Assembly (NCBI RefSeq): GCF_028765165.1
Contig: NZ_JARADB010000003.1
Span: 913,210-977,209, forward strand
Source: Paenibacillus sp. MAHUQ-63
GTDB taxonomy: Bacteria; Bacillota; Bacilli; Paenibacillales; NBRC-103111
Direction: 5' to 3'
DNA: 64,000 bases
In this document: in pieces, positions 26,211 to 34,630 of the stretch
Numbering within the stretch: position 1 is the stretch's first letter
How the letters are laid out: every line of letters starts with the position of its first letter
The notes under the pieces: generated by a model
The model's input: the letters and a program-made list of their open reading frames with translations, nothing else
What the model was told of the DNA's origin: nothing
Database searches by the model: none
Program-made: the position numbers and the translations under genes

Positions 26211-26876
26211 TCAGCTCAGATGATGAACGGAGAATAACGCCGCTTGCGTTCTATCGCGCAGCCCAAGCTTCGCAATCAGGTTCGAAACGTGATTCTTCAC
26301 TGTGCCTTCCGTAACAAAAAGCAAGTCCGCCATTTCTTTATTATTGAGTCCTTGACCGAGCAGAGCCAATACCTCTCTCTCCCGGTCCGTTAAATGCCTA
26401 AGCTCGTCAGGCTCGGTGCGCTGAGCCGAATGGACCTTGCCCGGATTCACTTCCGTCATTTTCTTGATCTCTTGCAGCAGCACTGCCGTAATCTCGTGTT
26501 GAAAAACGGTCCCGCCATTATATACCGTTTGGATGGCGCTTACGATCGCCTCTGATGGCATATCCTTTAATAAGTAGCCATGAACGCCTTTCTCCAGCGC
26601 CTTCATAATGAGCTCGGCATCGTCGAAGGTGGTCAGAATCAATACTTTGGTCTCCGGAAAATACTTGAGAATTAACTCCGCCCCTTCGACCCCGTCCATG
26701 CCGGGCATTCGAATGTCCATCAGCACCACATCCGGCAGCCACTCGGCTGTCTTGGCATAGGCGTCTCTCCCGTCCACGGCCGTTCCCACCACTTCCATAT
26801 CCGGTTCCAACCCGATGATGGTCGCAAGTCCTTCTCTCATCAGACGTTGATCGTCAACGATTAATATCTTCTTCAA
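26211..26876 (-). CDS. NarL/LuxR-family response regulator
   Basis: 221 residues. The receiver domain (1-120) has the acidic pair in 'ILIVDDQ', phospho-acceptor Asp54 in 'VVLMDIRMPG', Thr in 'ILTTFDD' and Lys in 'LLKDMPSEA'. The C-terminal LuxR-type helix-turn-helix (about 155-215: 'LTDREREVLALLGQGLNNKEMADLLFVTEGTVKNHVSNL') binds DNA. The start is TTG at 26876, overlapping the kinase gene by 23 bases, so the pair is translationally coupled. Targets are unknown; no transporter is attached to the operon. Confidence 0.92.
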   Translation of the reverse strand: MKKILIVDDQRLMREGLATIIGLEPDMEVVGTAVDGRDAYAKTAEWLPDVVLMDIRMPGMDGVEGAELILKYFPETKVLILTTFDDAELIMKALEKGVHGYLLKDMPSEAIVSAIQTVYNGGTVFQHEITAVLLQEIKKMTEVNPGKVHSAQRTEPDELRHLTDREREVLALLGQGLNNKEMADLLFVTEGTVKNHVSNLIAKLGLRDRTQAALFSVHHLS

Positions 26877-28098
26877 TCCATACTCGCTCCATTTCTGTTA
26901 CAGAATAAGGGAATTGCACTTCAACCGTGAATCCCGTTCTCTGATCCGTCCGAAAATGCACATCGCCGTGCCACTCCCGCACCCTCTCCTGCAGATTCAT
27001 TAACCCGAATCCCGGTTTGAGCTCGTGAGGCAGCTCCCCGTCGTTCCGAATGCATAAGGTAAATGCCGCTTCGGAGTAAGTTAACATGATGTAGGCATGT
27101 TTGGCCTGTCCATGTTTTTGGGCGTTCGTGAGAGATTCTTGTACAATTCGATAAGCAGTTAGCTGCAGATCGGCAGGGAGAGTGACAGGCTCTCCCTCCA
27201 CTTCAAGCACGGTATGTACGTTGGCGAATTGGGTGAACTCTTCGGCAAGCACCCGAAGACGCTCCTCGAACGAAGTGGACTGTACAGGTTCATCACGGAT
27301 CGCCCTTACGGAAAGACGTAATTCTTGCAAAGAGGACCTGACTAGCTCCTCGCACATCAGGTAGGCTTGCTCGCTGCGCGGAGGGTCCGCTTGGTTGAGC
27401 TTGCGAGCCACTTGCATTTGAACCAGCAATGCCGTTAATTTATGCCCCACCGTATCGTGAATATCGCGTGCAATTCTTACTCTTTCTCTCGCCGCCGCCA
27501 ACTCTTCCGCCTTGAGGGCGTATATCTGCAGCCGCTCATGGGATTGCTTCAATTGTTCATACAACTGCACCGTTTCCTTGCGCGCACCTTGATAGAAATT
27601 AATCAAAGAGCTCACGATCCCGGCGAAAACAATAAAGGAACACGTAATAAAATAGCTGTTTTTATCCAGATGCTGATACAAGTACCAATCAATACTGCCC
27701 ATTGTAACAAGATAGACGATAAGCAACAAGATACACGCTGCGATGAGGATGCGGATCTTCTTCAGAAACATCAGAATGGCCAGTGCCGTAATGCCGACAA
27801 ACAAGTGATTGGGGAGATCTCCGCTCACATAGACATAGCCATAAGAAGCTGATACTAAGAAATCGATGATGAGCAGGTGAAAAAGCCAATTTCTCCGCTT
27901 GTTCATTTTGGTGTAGAACAAACTAACTGCCAAGAATACCCCCAAAGAAAAGACTAAAAAACTGAATCGCCAAAAAATCGCAATCGAATTCTCATAATAA
28001 TAAACACTTGTCAGGACCAATTCGAAGACAAGCTTTAATCCAAAAAACAATCGCAATGAGAGCGGCGCCTTTTGCATAAGATCCGTTCCTTGGAGCAT
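26854..28098 (-). CDS. NarL-type sensor histidine kinase (HisKA_3)
   Basis: 414 residues. The first about 170 residues form roughly six membrane helices without an obvious large external domain. A coiled region follows, then the phospho-acceptor His214 in 'RIARDIHDTVGHKLTALL' (HisKA_3) and an ATPase domain with 'RIVQESLTNAQKHGQA' and 'GFGLMNLQERV'. Such DesK/LiaS-like kinases sense membrane or wall state; the stimulus here is unknown. GAGGAGAGG precedes the ATG. First gene of a two-gene operon with the response regulator. Confidence 0.9.
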   Translation of the reverse strand: MLQGTDLMQKAPLSLRLFFGLKLVFELVLTSVYYYENSIAIFWRFSFLVFSLGVFLAVSLFYTKMNKRRNWLFHLLIIDFLVSASYGYVYVSGDLPNHLFVGITALAILMFLKKIRILIAACILLLIVYLVTMGSIDWYLYQHLDKNSYFITCSFIVFAGIVSSLINFYQGARKETVQLYEQLKQSHERLQIYALKAEELAAARERVRIARDIHDTVGHKLTALLVQMQVARKLNQADPPRSEQAYLMCEELVRSSLQELRLSVRAIRDEPVQSTSFEERLRVLAEEFTQFANVHTVLEVEGEPVTLPADLQLTAYRIVQESLTNAQKHGQAKHAYIMLTYSEAAFTLCIRNDGELPHELKPGFGLMNLQERVREWHGDVHFRTDQRTGFTVEVQFPYSVTEMERVWIEEDINR

Positions 28099-28158
28099 GA
28101 TCGCCTCTCCTCTCGTCTGGTGGATACATACGTTATCAAAGCACGGTCATTTATAAGA

Positions 28159-28704
28159 TTAGATATCCATCTCTACCTTCCTGCCTGGGTAGTAAGACAA
28201 ATTCGGATCCATTTGATTTTCTTTGGCGGTTCGTGCGCTGGGAATAAGCTTGTATACTGCGGTATAGCTTCCCAGCGATGAGCGGTACCTCTCGACATGG
28301 GACTGTGCAAGGTTTTGCTCGTAATACCCCGGAACGTACTTATCCAACATGCCTTGCATGGCCGCGGTAGCTTCTTGGAGATCCGTCACCTTCTCGAGTG
28401 CCCCGAATAGCATCACGCTCATGTAAGCTGTATCCGTTTTGGCGGGGATAGGACTTACCATGGTTCCGTAATCTTCAGATACGGTGAAACAGCAGTTGGG
28501 ATTGGCATGAATCATCTCCACTTTTCTTCCTTGCGCTGCTCCATGAATATATACGGCTCCATTCATCCAGACATAATTTAAAGGCACCACATAGGGCGTA
28601 ACCCCATCCGTTAATCCAAGATACCCTGTCCGTGCGCTGCTTAGGAATTGCTCAATGCGCATTTCATCTGTACACACCAATTTTTCTAGGCGAACTTTCT
28701 GCAT
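28159..28704 (-). CDS. Pyridoxamine 5'-phosphate oxidase-like flavoprotein
   Basis: 181 residues from the ATG at 28704 (GGATGG upstream); the longer open frame to 28836 would overlap the divergent regulator gene and lacks a ribosome site. The fold is a split beta-barrel of the PNPOx/NimA-like group: 'GYLGLTDGVTPYVVPLNYVWMNGAVYIHGAAQGRKVEMIHANPNCCFTV' is the typical FMN-binding stretch. Members bind FMN, F420 or haem and reduce small molecules. It is divergent from a MocR regulator, a common pairing, so it is probably that regulator's target. Confidence 0.8.
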   Translation of the reverse strand: MQKVRLEKLVCTDEMRIEQFLSSARTGYLGLTDGVTPYVVPLNYVWMNGAVYIHGAAQGRKVEMIHANPNCCFTVSEDYGTMVSPIPAKTDTAYMSVMLFGALEKVTDLQEATAAMQGMLDKYVPGYYEQNLAQSHVERYRSSLGSYTAVYKLIPSARTAKENQMDPNLSYYPGRKVEMDI

Positions 28705-28729
28705 GTTTCCATCCCATCCTTCTAAATAA

Positions 28730-28742
28730 ATGATAAAATCAT
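28730..28742. promoter_or_regulatory. Palindrome in the PNPOx/MocR divergent promoter
   Basis: ATGAT-AAA-ATCAT in the intergenic gap between the two divergent genes. It overlaps a TATCAT-like -10 on the minus strand and is a candidate binding site for the regulator. Confidence 0.35.
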
Positions 28743-28812
28743 TGTAGAAAAGTTCTGTACATGAGAAAAGATCCAGAATCAGAAAAATGAATAGGGACAG
28801 ATGGAGGTTACC

Positions 28813-30222
28813 GTGGAATTCACCCCGTTCTTGCATAAAGAATTGCCAGAGCCGCTATACAGCCAATTATATCATTGGATTAAGAAAGAAATCGAAGAAA
28901 GCCGATTCGTGCCAGGTATGAAAATGCCGTCCATTCGCCAGCTCACCGTCCATCTCAAGGTTAGCCGGAACACCATTGAAGCGGCTTATCAACAATTGCA
29001 ATCAGAGGGATACCTCGAAAGTATCCCCAAAAGCGGCATCTGGGTTGCAAGCATCGAGCAACCCCTCCTGCATCCGAGTGCGGCCGAACGCCCCGCGATC
29101 GCGGCATGTCAGCCGCCCAGCGGCACCATGGTGGATTTCGAATACGGGAATGTCGATGTTGAGAAATTCCCCATGAAGCAGTGGAAGAAATGTTTGTCGG
29201 ATGTGCTCGATCAAGAGAATGACTGGATGTTTCAGTATACGGAGAATCAAGGCGAGTTGGTTTTGCGGAGGGAAATTGCCAACTATTTGCTGCAATCCCG
29301 AGGTGTCCGCTCTACGCCGGAACAGATCATTATAACGGCCGGAACACAGGCCTCTATCGCGTTGATCTGTCAGCTTCTAGCGCTAAGGGAACTAACCGTG
29401 GCCATGGAGGAACCGGGATACAGCGGGGTTCGATCCGTCTTTGAGGATCAGGGATGCCATATTGAGCCAATTGCGCTCGAGAAGGATGGATTGTCCGTGG
29501 AGCAGCTGCAATCGAGTGTGGCGCAAGCCGTATATGTAACGCCTTCCCACCAGTTTCCGGTCGGTATGGTTCTGAGCATTTCGAAAAGGTTGAAATTGCT
29601 AAAGTGGGCCTATCAAACGGGGGGATACATCATCGAGGATGATTATGACGGCGAATTTCGTTACCAGGGTCAACCCATTCCTTCGTTAAAATCCCTGGAC
29701 GAAGAGGAGCGTGTTATTTATTTGGGTACGTTCTCCAAATCATTCCTGCCTTCATGCCGGTTAAGTTATATCGTGCTTCCCCCTTCGCTCTTGGTCGAAT
29801 ATTCAAGCAAGTTCGCGGCGTATTCCCAATCTGCCTCTCCTATCATTCAGCGGGCTATGGCCCGCTTCATGCAGACCGGTGAATTCGAGAGACACATTCG
29901 GCGAATGCGCAAGATGTATCAAAGAAAGCATCAAGCTCTGCTTAGATGTATTCAACACGTTATGGGTACCGGCGTCACTATTGTGGGGGAGCGATCGGGT
30001 TTGCATATCCTATTGCGACTTAGTGGCATAACAGCTTCCGAACTCATCGAGAAAGCCGGGCAGAAGGGGGTCAAAGTTTATGCTCCGGTCAGGTTTTGGC
30101 ATAGTCCCCCGCCCGAGAGCAACTCCTATATCATGCTAGGATTCGGTGGATTAACGGTTGAAGCCATTGAGACAGGCATCCGGATGCTCGCTAGCTGCCT
30201 TCCTTCCCCCTATCGGCAATGA
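28813..30222 (+). CDS. MocR-family regulator (GntR DNA-binding domain fused to aminotransferase fold)
   Basis: 469 residues from the GTG at 28813, chosen because GGAGG lies five bases before it; an in-frame ATG at 28801 would overlap that site. The winged helix (about 10-75: 'PLYSQLYHWIKKEIEESRFVPGMKMPSIRQLTVHLKVSRNTIEAAYQQL') is followed by a fold-type I aminotransferase domain (about 110-465) with the PLP lysine in 'YLGTFSKSFLPSCRLSYIVLP'. MocR proteins such as PdxR and GabR sense PLP or amino-acid adducts. The divergent PNPOx-like gene is the likely target. It ends overlapping, tail to tail, a small minus-strand gene. Confidence 0.9.
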   Translation: MEFTPFLHKELPEPLYSQLYHWIKKEIEESRFVPGMKMPSIRQLTVHLKVSRNTIEAAYQQLQSEGYLESIPKSGIWVASIEQPLLHPSAAERPAIAACQPPSGTMVDFEYGNVDVEKFPMKQWKKCLSDVLDQENDWMFQYTENQGELVLRREIANYLLQSRGVRSTPEQIIITAGTQASIALICQLLALRELTVAMEEPGYSGVRSVFEDQGCHIEPIALEKDGLSVEQLQSSVAQAVYVTPSHQFPVGMVLSISKRLKLLKWAYQTGGYIIEDDYDGEFRYQGQPIPSLKSLDEEERVIYLGTFSKSFLPSCRLSYIVLPPSLLVEYSSKFAAYSQSASPIIQRAMARFMQTGEFERHIRRMRKMYQRKHQALLRCIQHVMGTGVTIVGERSGLHILLRLSGITASELIEKAGQKGVKVYAPVRFWHSPPPESNSYIMLGFGGLTVEAIETGIRMLASCLPSPYRQ

Positions 30223-30388
30223 GCTGCTTGATCTCATTCAGTTGTCGTGTAAATTTCCGGTAAGTCAGGTAGCCAAGCAGCGATTTGCAAGCAAAGAAAA
30301 TAATGGCCGCAACAATAATTAAAATATAATTATGGCTAATGACGCCGATCCATTGGTTGAGCTCGTTCAAGTGATCTGTTTTATCCAT
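30191..30388 (-). CDS. Small single-pass membrane protein, unknown
   Basis: 65 residues; AAGGAG lies six bases before the ATG. One hydrophobic helix ('YILIIVAAIIFFACKSLLGYL') is followed by a charged tail ('QLNEIKQLIADRGKEGS') likely in the cytoplasm. I recognise no family. The 3' end overlaps the convergent MocR gene by 32 bases. Confidence 0.55.
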   Translation of the reverse strand: MDKTDHLNELNQWIGVISHNYILIIVAAIIFFACKSLLGYLTYRKFTRQLNEIKQLIADRGKEGS

Positions 30389-30636
30389 GCCGCGCTCCTT
30401 GTCATATAAACTTCGAACCGTTTACTGGATTGATCGACACATCTACTTCTCATTCCTATATGACTAATAATTAATATGTAAAATTCGCCCAATATGTATG
30501 CATGAATTTCCCAGATCCCGATAGCGACATACATGATATAGGCCAATGACAGCAGTAAGAGCAAATACAATAGAGCATCTCTTTTAACGCGCTGTACGAA
30601 ATAATTTGGTATATAAAAAAACGGAGTCCGCTTCAT
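30367..30636 (-). CDS. Doubtful small membrane ORF
   Basis: 89 codons with two hydrophobic stretches ('LLYLLLLLSLAYIMYVAIGIW', 'ILGEFYILIISHIG'). Its ATG lies in the loop of the terminator of the neighbouring formamidase-like gene, which makes independent expression from that start questionable. It overlaps the next small gene by 22 bases. Kept only as a possible gene. Confidence 0.3.
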   Translation of the reverse strand: MKRTPFFYIPNYFVQRVKRDALLYLLLLLSLAYIMYVAIGIWEIHAYILGEFYILIISHIGMRSRCVDQSSKRFEVYMTRSAAWIKQIT

Positions 30637-30652
30637 TGGCGGAGCTCCGTTT
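30614..30652 (-). terminator. Terminator of the formamidase-like gene
   Basis: Stem AAACGGAGCTCCGC/GCGGACTCCGTTT with T7 on the minus strand, 23 bases after the stop at 30675. Confidence 0.85.
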
Positions 30653-30674
30653 GCATAAAAAGTTAACGTATGAC

Positions 30675-31586
30675 TTAGTTCGGTACGGGTATGACGGATT
30701 TCGGCACCTTGCAGACGACGCTGTAAGCGGGGTTGAACATATTGGCGATTTCATATTCAACGGCCTGGCCCAGCAGCAGACTGGCTTCCGAAGGCGTTAA
30801 GCCGCAATCTGCCTGCAGCAGCCGGAACATCTCGGTCGTCGCATGTTGAAGCGCCTGGTCGAGCGGCCGGGCATTGCCGATACAGAACCAATGCGTGTCG
30901 GTTTCCCCCCGCGGCCAACTGATCGGCGTACCTTTCCGTACGCTGAGTGTGAACTGGACATTCATGGAGATTTCGAGACCTGTCCCGATGATCTCGCCGT
31001 CACCTTGCAAGGCATGTCCGTCACCCAAATAAAACAAGCCGCCTTCAACCGATACCGGTAAATAGACTGTCGTGCCTGCCACCAGGCCTTTGTAGTCCAT
31101 GTTCCCCCCGTACATACCGCTCGTCGCCGTTGTGATGAACTGCCCGTTGGCAGGCGCCACACCGAAGCAACCTAGAAAAGGCCGCAAAGGCAGCTTCCAT
31201 TCAGCCAGTCCCGGCGTCGGATCCTCCAGATAAGCAACGCCCTGCTGCACATCCACCGTCCAGCGTACGATATCCGATGCCGGCAGCGCAGCGGCAAACG
31301 AGGGGTCGACGACTCCGGGAGCAAGCATGTTCGTTGTCCAAGCCCAATCGCGGTTCGGTGTGATGGAATCGAATCGAACCGCCAGCGTATCGCCGGGCAT
31401 CGCTCCTTCTACATAGAAAGGCCCGGTCATCGGATTTCCGCGGGCTGCCGCACTTTCCCCCTTGTCGTCCCAGCCTCTCGCATCGACGGTCGTCGTAATG
31501 ACCGTATCCCCGTCGCGAATTGTCATGATTGGCGGATGACTGCCTAACGTGTTGAAATAATGCTGAGGTATGAACGAATGAATCAC
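30675..31586 (-). CDS. Acetamidase/formamidase family hydrolase
   Basis: 303 residues, the normal size of FmdA/AmdA-type amidases. These release ammonia from formamide or acetamide. Recognisable blocks are 'GNPMTGPFYVEGAMPGDTLAVRFDSI', 'PLRPFLGCFGVAP', 'TSGMYGGNMDYKGLVAGTTVYLPVSVEGGLFYLGDGHALQGDGEI' and the C-terminal helical 'GLTPSEASLLLGQAVEYEIANM'. GTG start behind GAGGAGGAG. It has its own terminator; the LLM oxidoreductase upstream on the same strand is 142 bases away. The natural substrate cannot be told from sequence. Confidence 0.88.
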   Translation of the reverse strand: MIHSFIPQHYFNTLGSHPPIMTIRDGDTVITTTVDARGWDDKGESAAARGNPMTGPFYVEGAMPGDTLAVRFDSITPNRDWAWTTNMLAPGVVDPSFAAALPASDIVRWTVDVQQGVAYLEDPTPGLAEWKLPLRPFLGCFGVAPANGQFITTATSGMYGGNMDYKGLVAGTTVYLPVSVEGGLFYLGDGHALQGDGEIIGTGLEISMNVQFTLSVRKGTPISWPRGETDTHWFCIGNARPLDQALQHATTEMFRLLQADCGLTPSEASLLLGQAVEYEIANMFNPAYSVVCKVPKSVIPVPN

Positions 31587-31728
31587 GGTTACTCCTCCTC
31601 ATGTGCATGATTTAACAGTTCCTGCATGCCACCCCATATATTCCATAACGCCCCCGGATTATCCTGCCCGTTGGACAGCAGCACACAACGGCCGTCGATC
31701 GTGTTTATCCTTATCCTCTCGGCATACC

Positions 31729-32775
31729 TTACTCAGCTTTCAATCTTGCCACCTCTTCGCGGACTCGCGGGGCGACTTCCGTTCCCAGCAGCTCAATGGC
31801 CCTCATCACTTCCTCATGCGGCATCGTGCCGACGGGAAGATGCAGGAAGAATCGCGAGAACCCTAACTGTTCGCGCATATAGAGGATTTTGTTGGCGACG
31901 GTTTCCGGGTCGCCTACATAGAGCGCGCCGTCTAAACTGCGCGAGGCGTCGAAGCCTGACCGGGTATAGGGTCTCCAACCGCGTTCTTTGCCAAAATAAT
32001 TAAACGATGCCTGCGTCGGAGGGAAATACTTGTCCACCGCAAGCGAAGTGCTCTCTGCAACGAAGCCCAGGGAGTGTACGGCTATTGGTAATTTGGATAC
32101 ATCATGACCTGCTTGAGCAGCCGCCTTCTTGTAAAGCGGCACTAATGGGGCGAATTGCAGGGGACTCCCGCCAATGATCGCCAGAACAAGAGGCAGTCCA
32201 AGTAAACCAGCTCGTATGACGGATTCCGCATTCCCTCCGCTGCCAAGCCAAATCGGTAATGAGGGCTGTACCGGACGCGGATACACACCGAGGTTGGTAA
32301 AAGCCGGCCGATGTCCCCCTCTCCAAGTCACTTTCTCCGAATCCCTTAATTGCAATAATAATTCCAGCTTCTCCTCGAACAGTTCTTCATAATCTTGGAG
32401 ATCGTAGCCAAACAAAGGGAACGCATCGACCATAGAGCCTCTACCCGCGATAATTTCCGCACGTCCGTTGGAAATGCCGTCTAGTGTGGCGAATTGCTGG
32501 AATAAACGTACGGGATCGACAGCAGAGAGCACCGTTACCGAGCTCGTTAAACGTATCCTTTGGGTCATGGCCGCCCCAGCCGCTAGAATAACCGCAGTCG
32601 CCGAATCCCCAAATTCCTTGCGGTGATGCTCGCCGACACCGAATACATCCAACCCCACCTGATCGGCGAGGACCATCTCCTCAACGACCTCACGAATTCG
32701 CTGCGCATGACTGATCGTCTCACCCGTATGAACATCGGGCGTTGTTTCGACAAATGTATCGACTCCAATTTCCAT
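31729..32775 (-). CDS. LLM-class flavin-dependent oxidoreductase
   Basis: 348 residues with the bacterial-luciferase-like TIM barrel: 'GLDVFGVGEHHRKEFGDSATAVILAAGAAMTQRIRLTSSVTVLSAVDPVRLFQQFATLDGISNGRAEIIAGRGS'. These use reduced FMN or F420 to oxidise organic molecules. GGGGG precedes the ATG. The formamidase-like gene lies downstream on the same strand; whether they form an operon for a nitrogen or sulfur source is open. Confidence 0.88.
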   Translation of the reverse strand: MEIGVDTFVETTPDVHTGETISHAQRIREVVEEMVLADQVGLDVFGVGEHHRKEFGDSATAVILAAGAAMTQRIRLTSSVTVLSAVDPVRLFQQFATLDGISNGRAEIIAGRGSMVDAFPLFGYDLQDYEELFEEKLELLLQLRDSEKVTWRGGHRPAFTNLGVYPRPVQPSLPIWLGSGGNAESVIRAGLLGLPLVLAIIGGSPLQFAPLVPLYKKAAAQAGHDVSKLPIAVHSLGFVAESTSLAVDKYFPPTQASFNYFGKERGWRPYTRSGFDASRSLDGALYVGDPETVANKILYMREQLGFSRFFLHLPVGTMPHEEVMRAIELLGTEVAPRVREEVARLKAE

Positions 32776-32900
32776 GGTTATATCCCCCTATCATATACGC
32801 TAATATTATTTATTCTAAAATTATTTAATTCAATAATTTAAACTATATGACGATGATTTATTTCTGTCAACAGGATAAAAAATCAAAAAAATAAAATGAC

Positions 32901-32936
32901 AAAAAAGCCAGGTCAATGGGATCTGAACCTGGCTTT
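32901..32936 (-). terminator. Terminator of the 154-residue membrane protein gene
   Basis: Stem AAAGCCAGGT(T)C/GACCTGGCTTT followed by TTTTTT on the minus strand, 28 bases after the stop. Confidence 0.85.
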
Positions 32937-32963
32937 CAGCTATAATCGTCTGGTCTGGCGTAG

Positions 32964-33428
32964 TTATCCATTCTTGATCAAACGCTCAAATACTTTCATA
33001 AGAATAAGTCCCGAGCATATCCCCAGCGGAACGCAAAGTATCGGGAGCCATATTGGACCAAGCAGCACATTCTTGATACGAAACGTTGAAGAGTACATCA
33101 ATCCGACCGTAACAAAGTATGCGCAGAAAGCGAACGGCAAAAATATGAACGGTCTTTTTTCGCCTAGAGCCTCTCTGTAAGCATCCCACATAGCAAAAAA
33201 GTACAGACAAGGATAAAACATTAACCATTGATAATTAGTTTGCTGGGTTGCTTGCTCCATCTTCCCTTGAAAACTTAACATGATAGCGGTATTGAAATTG
33301 GATTGAACATTGATTAATATTTCTAATCCAATGAATAGAACCCCTTTTGCAAATTTGCCATCCAAAAGTTGAGGGAAACCCGGCAAAGCGATACTCCACA
33401 ACATCTTCTCAAGTTCGTCTTTTGTCAT
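32964..33428 (-). CDS. Membrane protein of unknown function
   Basis: 154 residues with about four membrane helices. The motif 'LPGFPQLLDGKFAKGVLFIGLEILINVQSNFN' near the N-terminus and 'YPCLYFFAMWDAYREA' resemble a group of small Bacillus/Paenibacillus membrane proteins whose role I do not know. A DUF3231 gene lies 23 bases upstream on the same strand, so the two probably form one transcript ending at the terminator after this gene. Confidence 0.7.
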   Translation of the reverse strand: MTKDELEKMLWSIALPGFPQLLDGKFAKGVLFIGLEILINVQSNFNTAIMLSFQGKMEQATQQTNYQWLMFYPCLYFFAMWDAYREALGEKRPFIFLPFAFCAYFVTVGLMYSSTFRIKNVLLGPIWLPILCVPLGICSGLILMKVFERLIKNG

Positions 33429-33451
33429 AGTGATCTCTTCTTTGCTTAATA

Positions 33452-34459
33452 TTACTGCTTAATCAACTGTCTGCGGTCCTCCATTTGCGGCGGTTCCTCC
33501 AGCCAACCGTGTTTAATCATCAACTTAATTCCTTCACGGGTATATACATAGACATCTTTGGTGATTAATCCTGATTTCAAGCTCAAGTCATTTCGTAATG
33601 TAAAAATGGTTCCGAAGCTGCAGCTCACCATCCCGAACGTATTCAGCAGGTGAATACAAAACATCATGAGCTTCTCTGAAAAGGGGGCCAAGGTTGAAGT
33701 TGTTACCGTGCTCCCGGAAGTGGCCGAGAACTGAATGTCGCTCTCAAGGAGAATATCTTCAAAGGTTTTTATTTGCTTCTTGGCAAGTTCCATTCCTTTT
33801 GCGAAATATTCCCTTATTTCGGCGGTATTCGCACATTGGGCAAAGCCTGAAATGAGCTGTAAGCCAATATTGTTTGTCTCGATCCCATGATGAAGAATGC
33901 CTACTTCAATGGTATTCAAGGCTCTTTTGCTGCCAAAGAGATGAAAGCCGCTCAGATAGTCTTCACTCTCAACAAACCCATTGGCATGAGGCAGCGTTAC
34001 TTTGGGCGGCGTAGTGAGAATCCCCTTTTTAAGCAAATACTCCGTTGATCGTTTATAGACATTCTGAGTAACAGCAGTTAATCCCTCATAAATATCCATC
34101 ACGACCCCCTGATAAGCCATATTTAAATTCAGTGTGTACATCCCCATGCTTATTTCTTTTAAGACCCGAAGAAGCATAATATCGAATCCATTATCAAACA
34201 GTTTCGGTGCTTCTAAATTGACATCCCCCTTGGAAAAGCCTACGGGCACGACGATCCCTTGCGTGTCAAATAAATCAACAATTTTGTCCACATAATGACT
34301 CAGATCCTGCCATAAGCCTCCCATAATATTTCTTGCTTCGGGATCATCTGTTTTCTCCATGAAATATTCCAGGATCCTAAGAATGAGCGTTTTTTGCTGA
34401 TAAGTCAGCCAAAGTGTCCCTAACTCTGATGCGCTGATTGATTCCGCTTTCGATGCCAT
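33452..34459 (-). CDS. DUF3231 family protein
   Basis: 335 residues from the ATG at 34459, preceded by GGAGG at eleven bases; a TTG at 34477 in the same frame overlaps that site and is less likely. It has two halves of about 160 residues of similar helical pattern ('SELGTLWLTYQQKTLILRILEYFMEKT ... YVDKIVDLF' and 'LHLFGSKRALNTIEVGILHHGIETNNIGLQLISGFAQCANTAEIREYFAKGMELAKKQIKTFEDIL'-type stretches). DUF3231 proteins are ferritin-like helical bundles common in spore-formers, with unknown function. It is co-directional with the small membrane protein gene. Confidence 0.8.
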   Translation of the reverse strand: MASKAESISASELGTLWLTYQQKTLILRILEYFMEKTDDPEARNIMGGLWQDLSHYVDKIVDLFDTQGIVVPVGFSKGDVNLEAPKLFDNGFDIMLLRVLKEISMGMYTLNLNMAYQGVVMDIYEGLTAVTQNVYKRSTEYLLKKGILTTPPKVTLPHANGFVESEDYLSGFHLFGSKRALNTIEVGILHHGIETNNIGLQLISGFAQCANTAEIREYFAKGMELAKKQIKTFEDILLESDIQFSATSGSTVTTSTLAPFSEKLMMFCIHLLNTFGMVSCSFGTIFTLRNDLSLKSGLITKDVYVYTREGIKLMIKHGWLEEPPQMEDRRQLIKQ

Positions 34460-34583
34460 TGTTATGAGTACCTCCAAGAGCCTTTACCTTAGTATTATCA
34501 GAATTGTCAGCCCTATACTAACCCGCTTGGTGAATTGTAATGAAATGCAACCTGAGCAAAATCGGACGGTCCGAATGGTACAA

Positions 34584-34614
34584 TAAAAAAGCTGCCACAG
34601 AAAACCTGTGACAG
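34584..34614 (-). terminator. Terminator of the tct-malic enzyme operon
   Basis: Stem GCTGTCACAG/CTGTGGCAGC with a four-base loop and TTTTTTATT on the minus strand, 17 bases after the malic enzyme stop. Confidence 0.85.
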
Positions 34615-34630
34615 CAGCGCTTTAGGATGT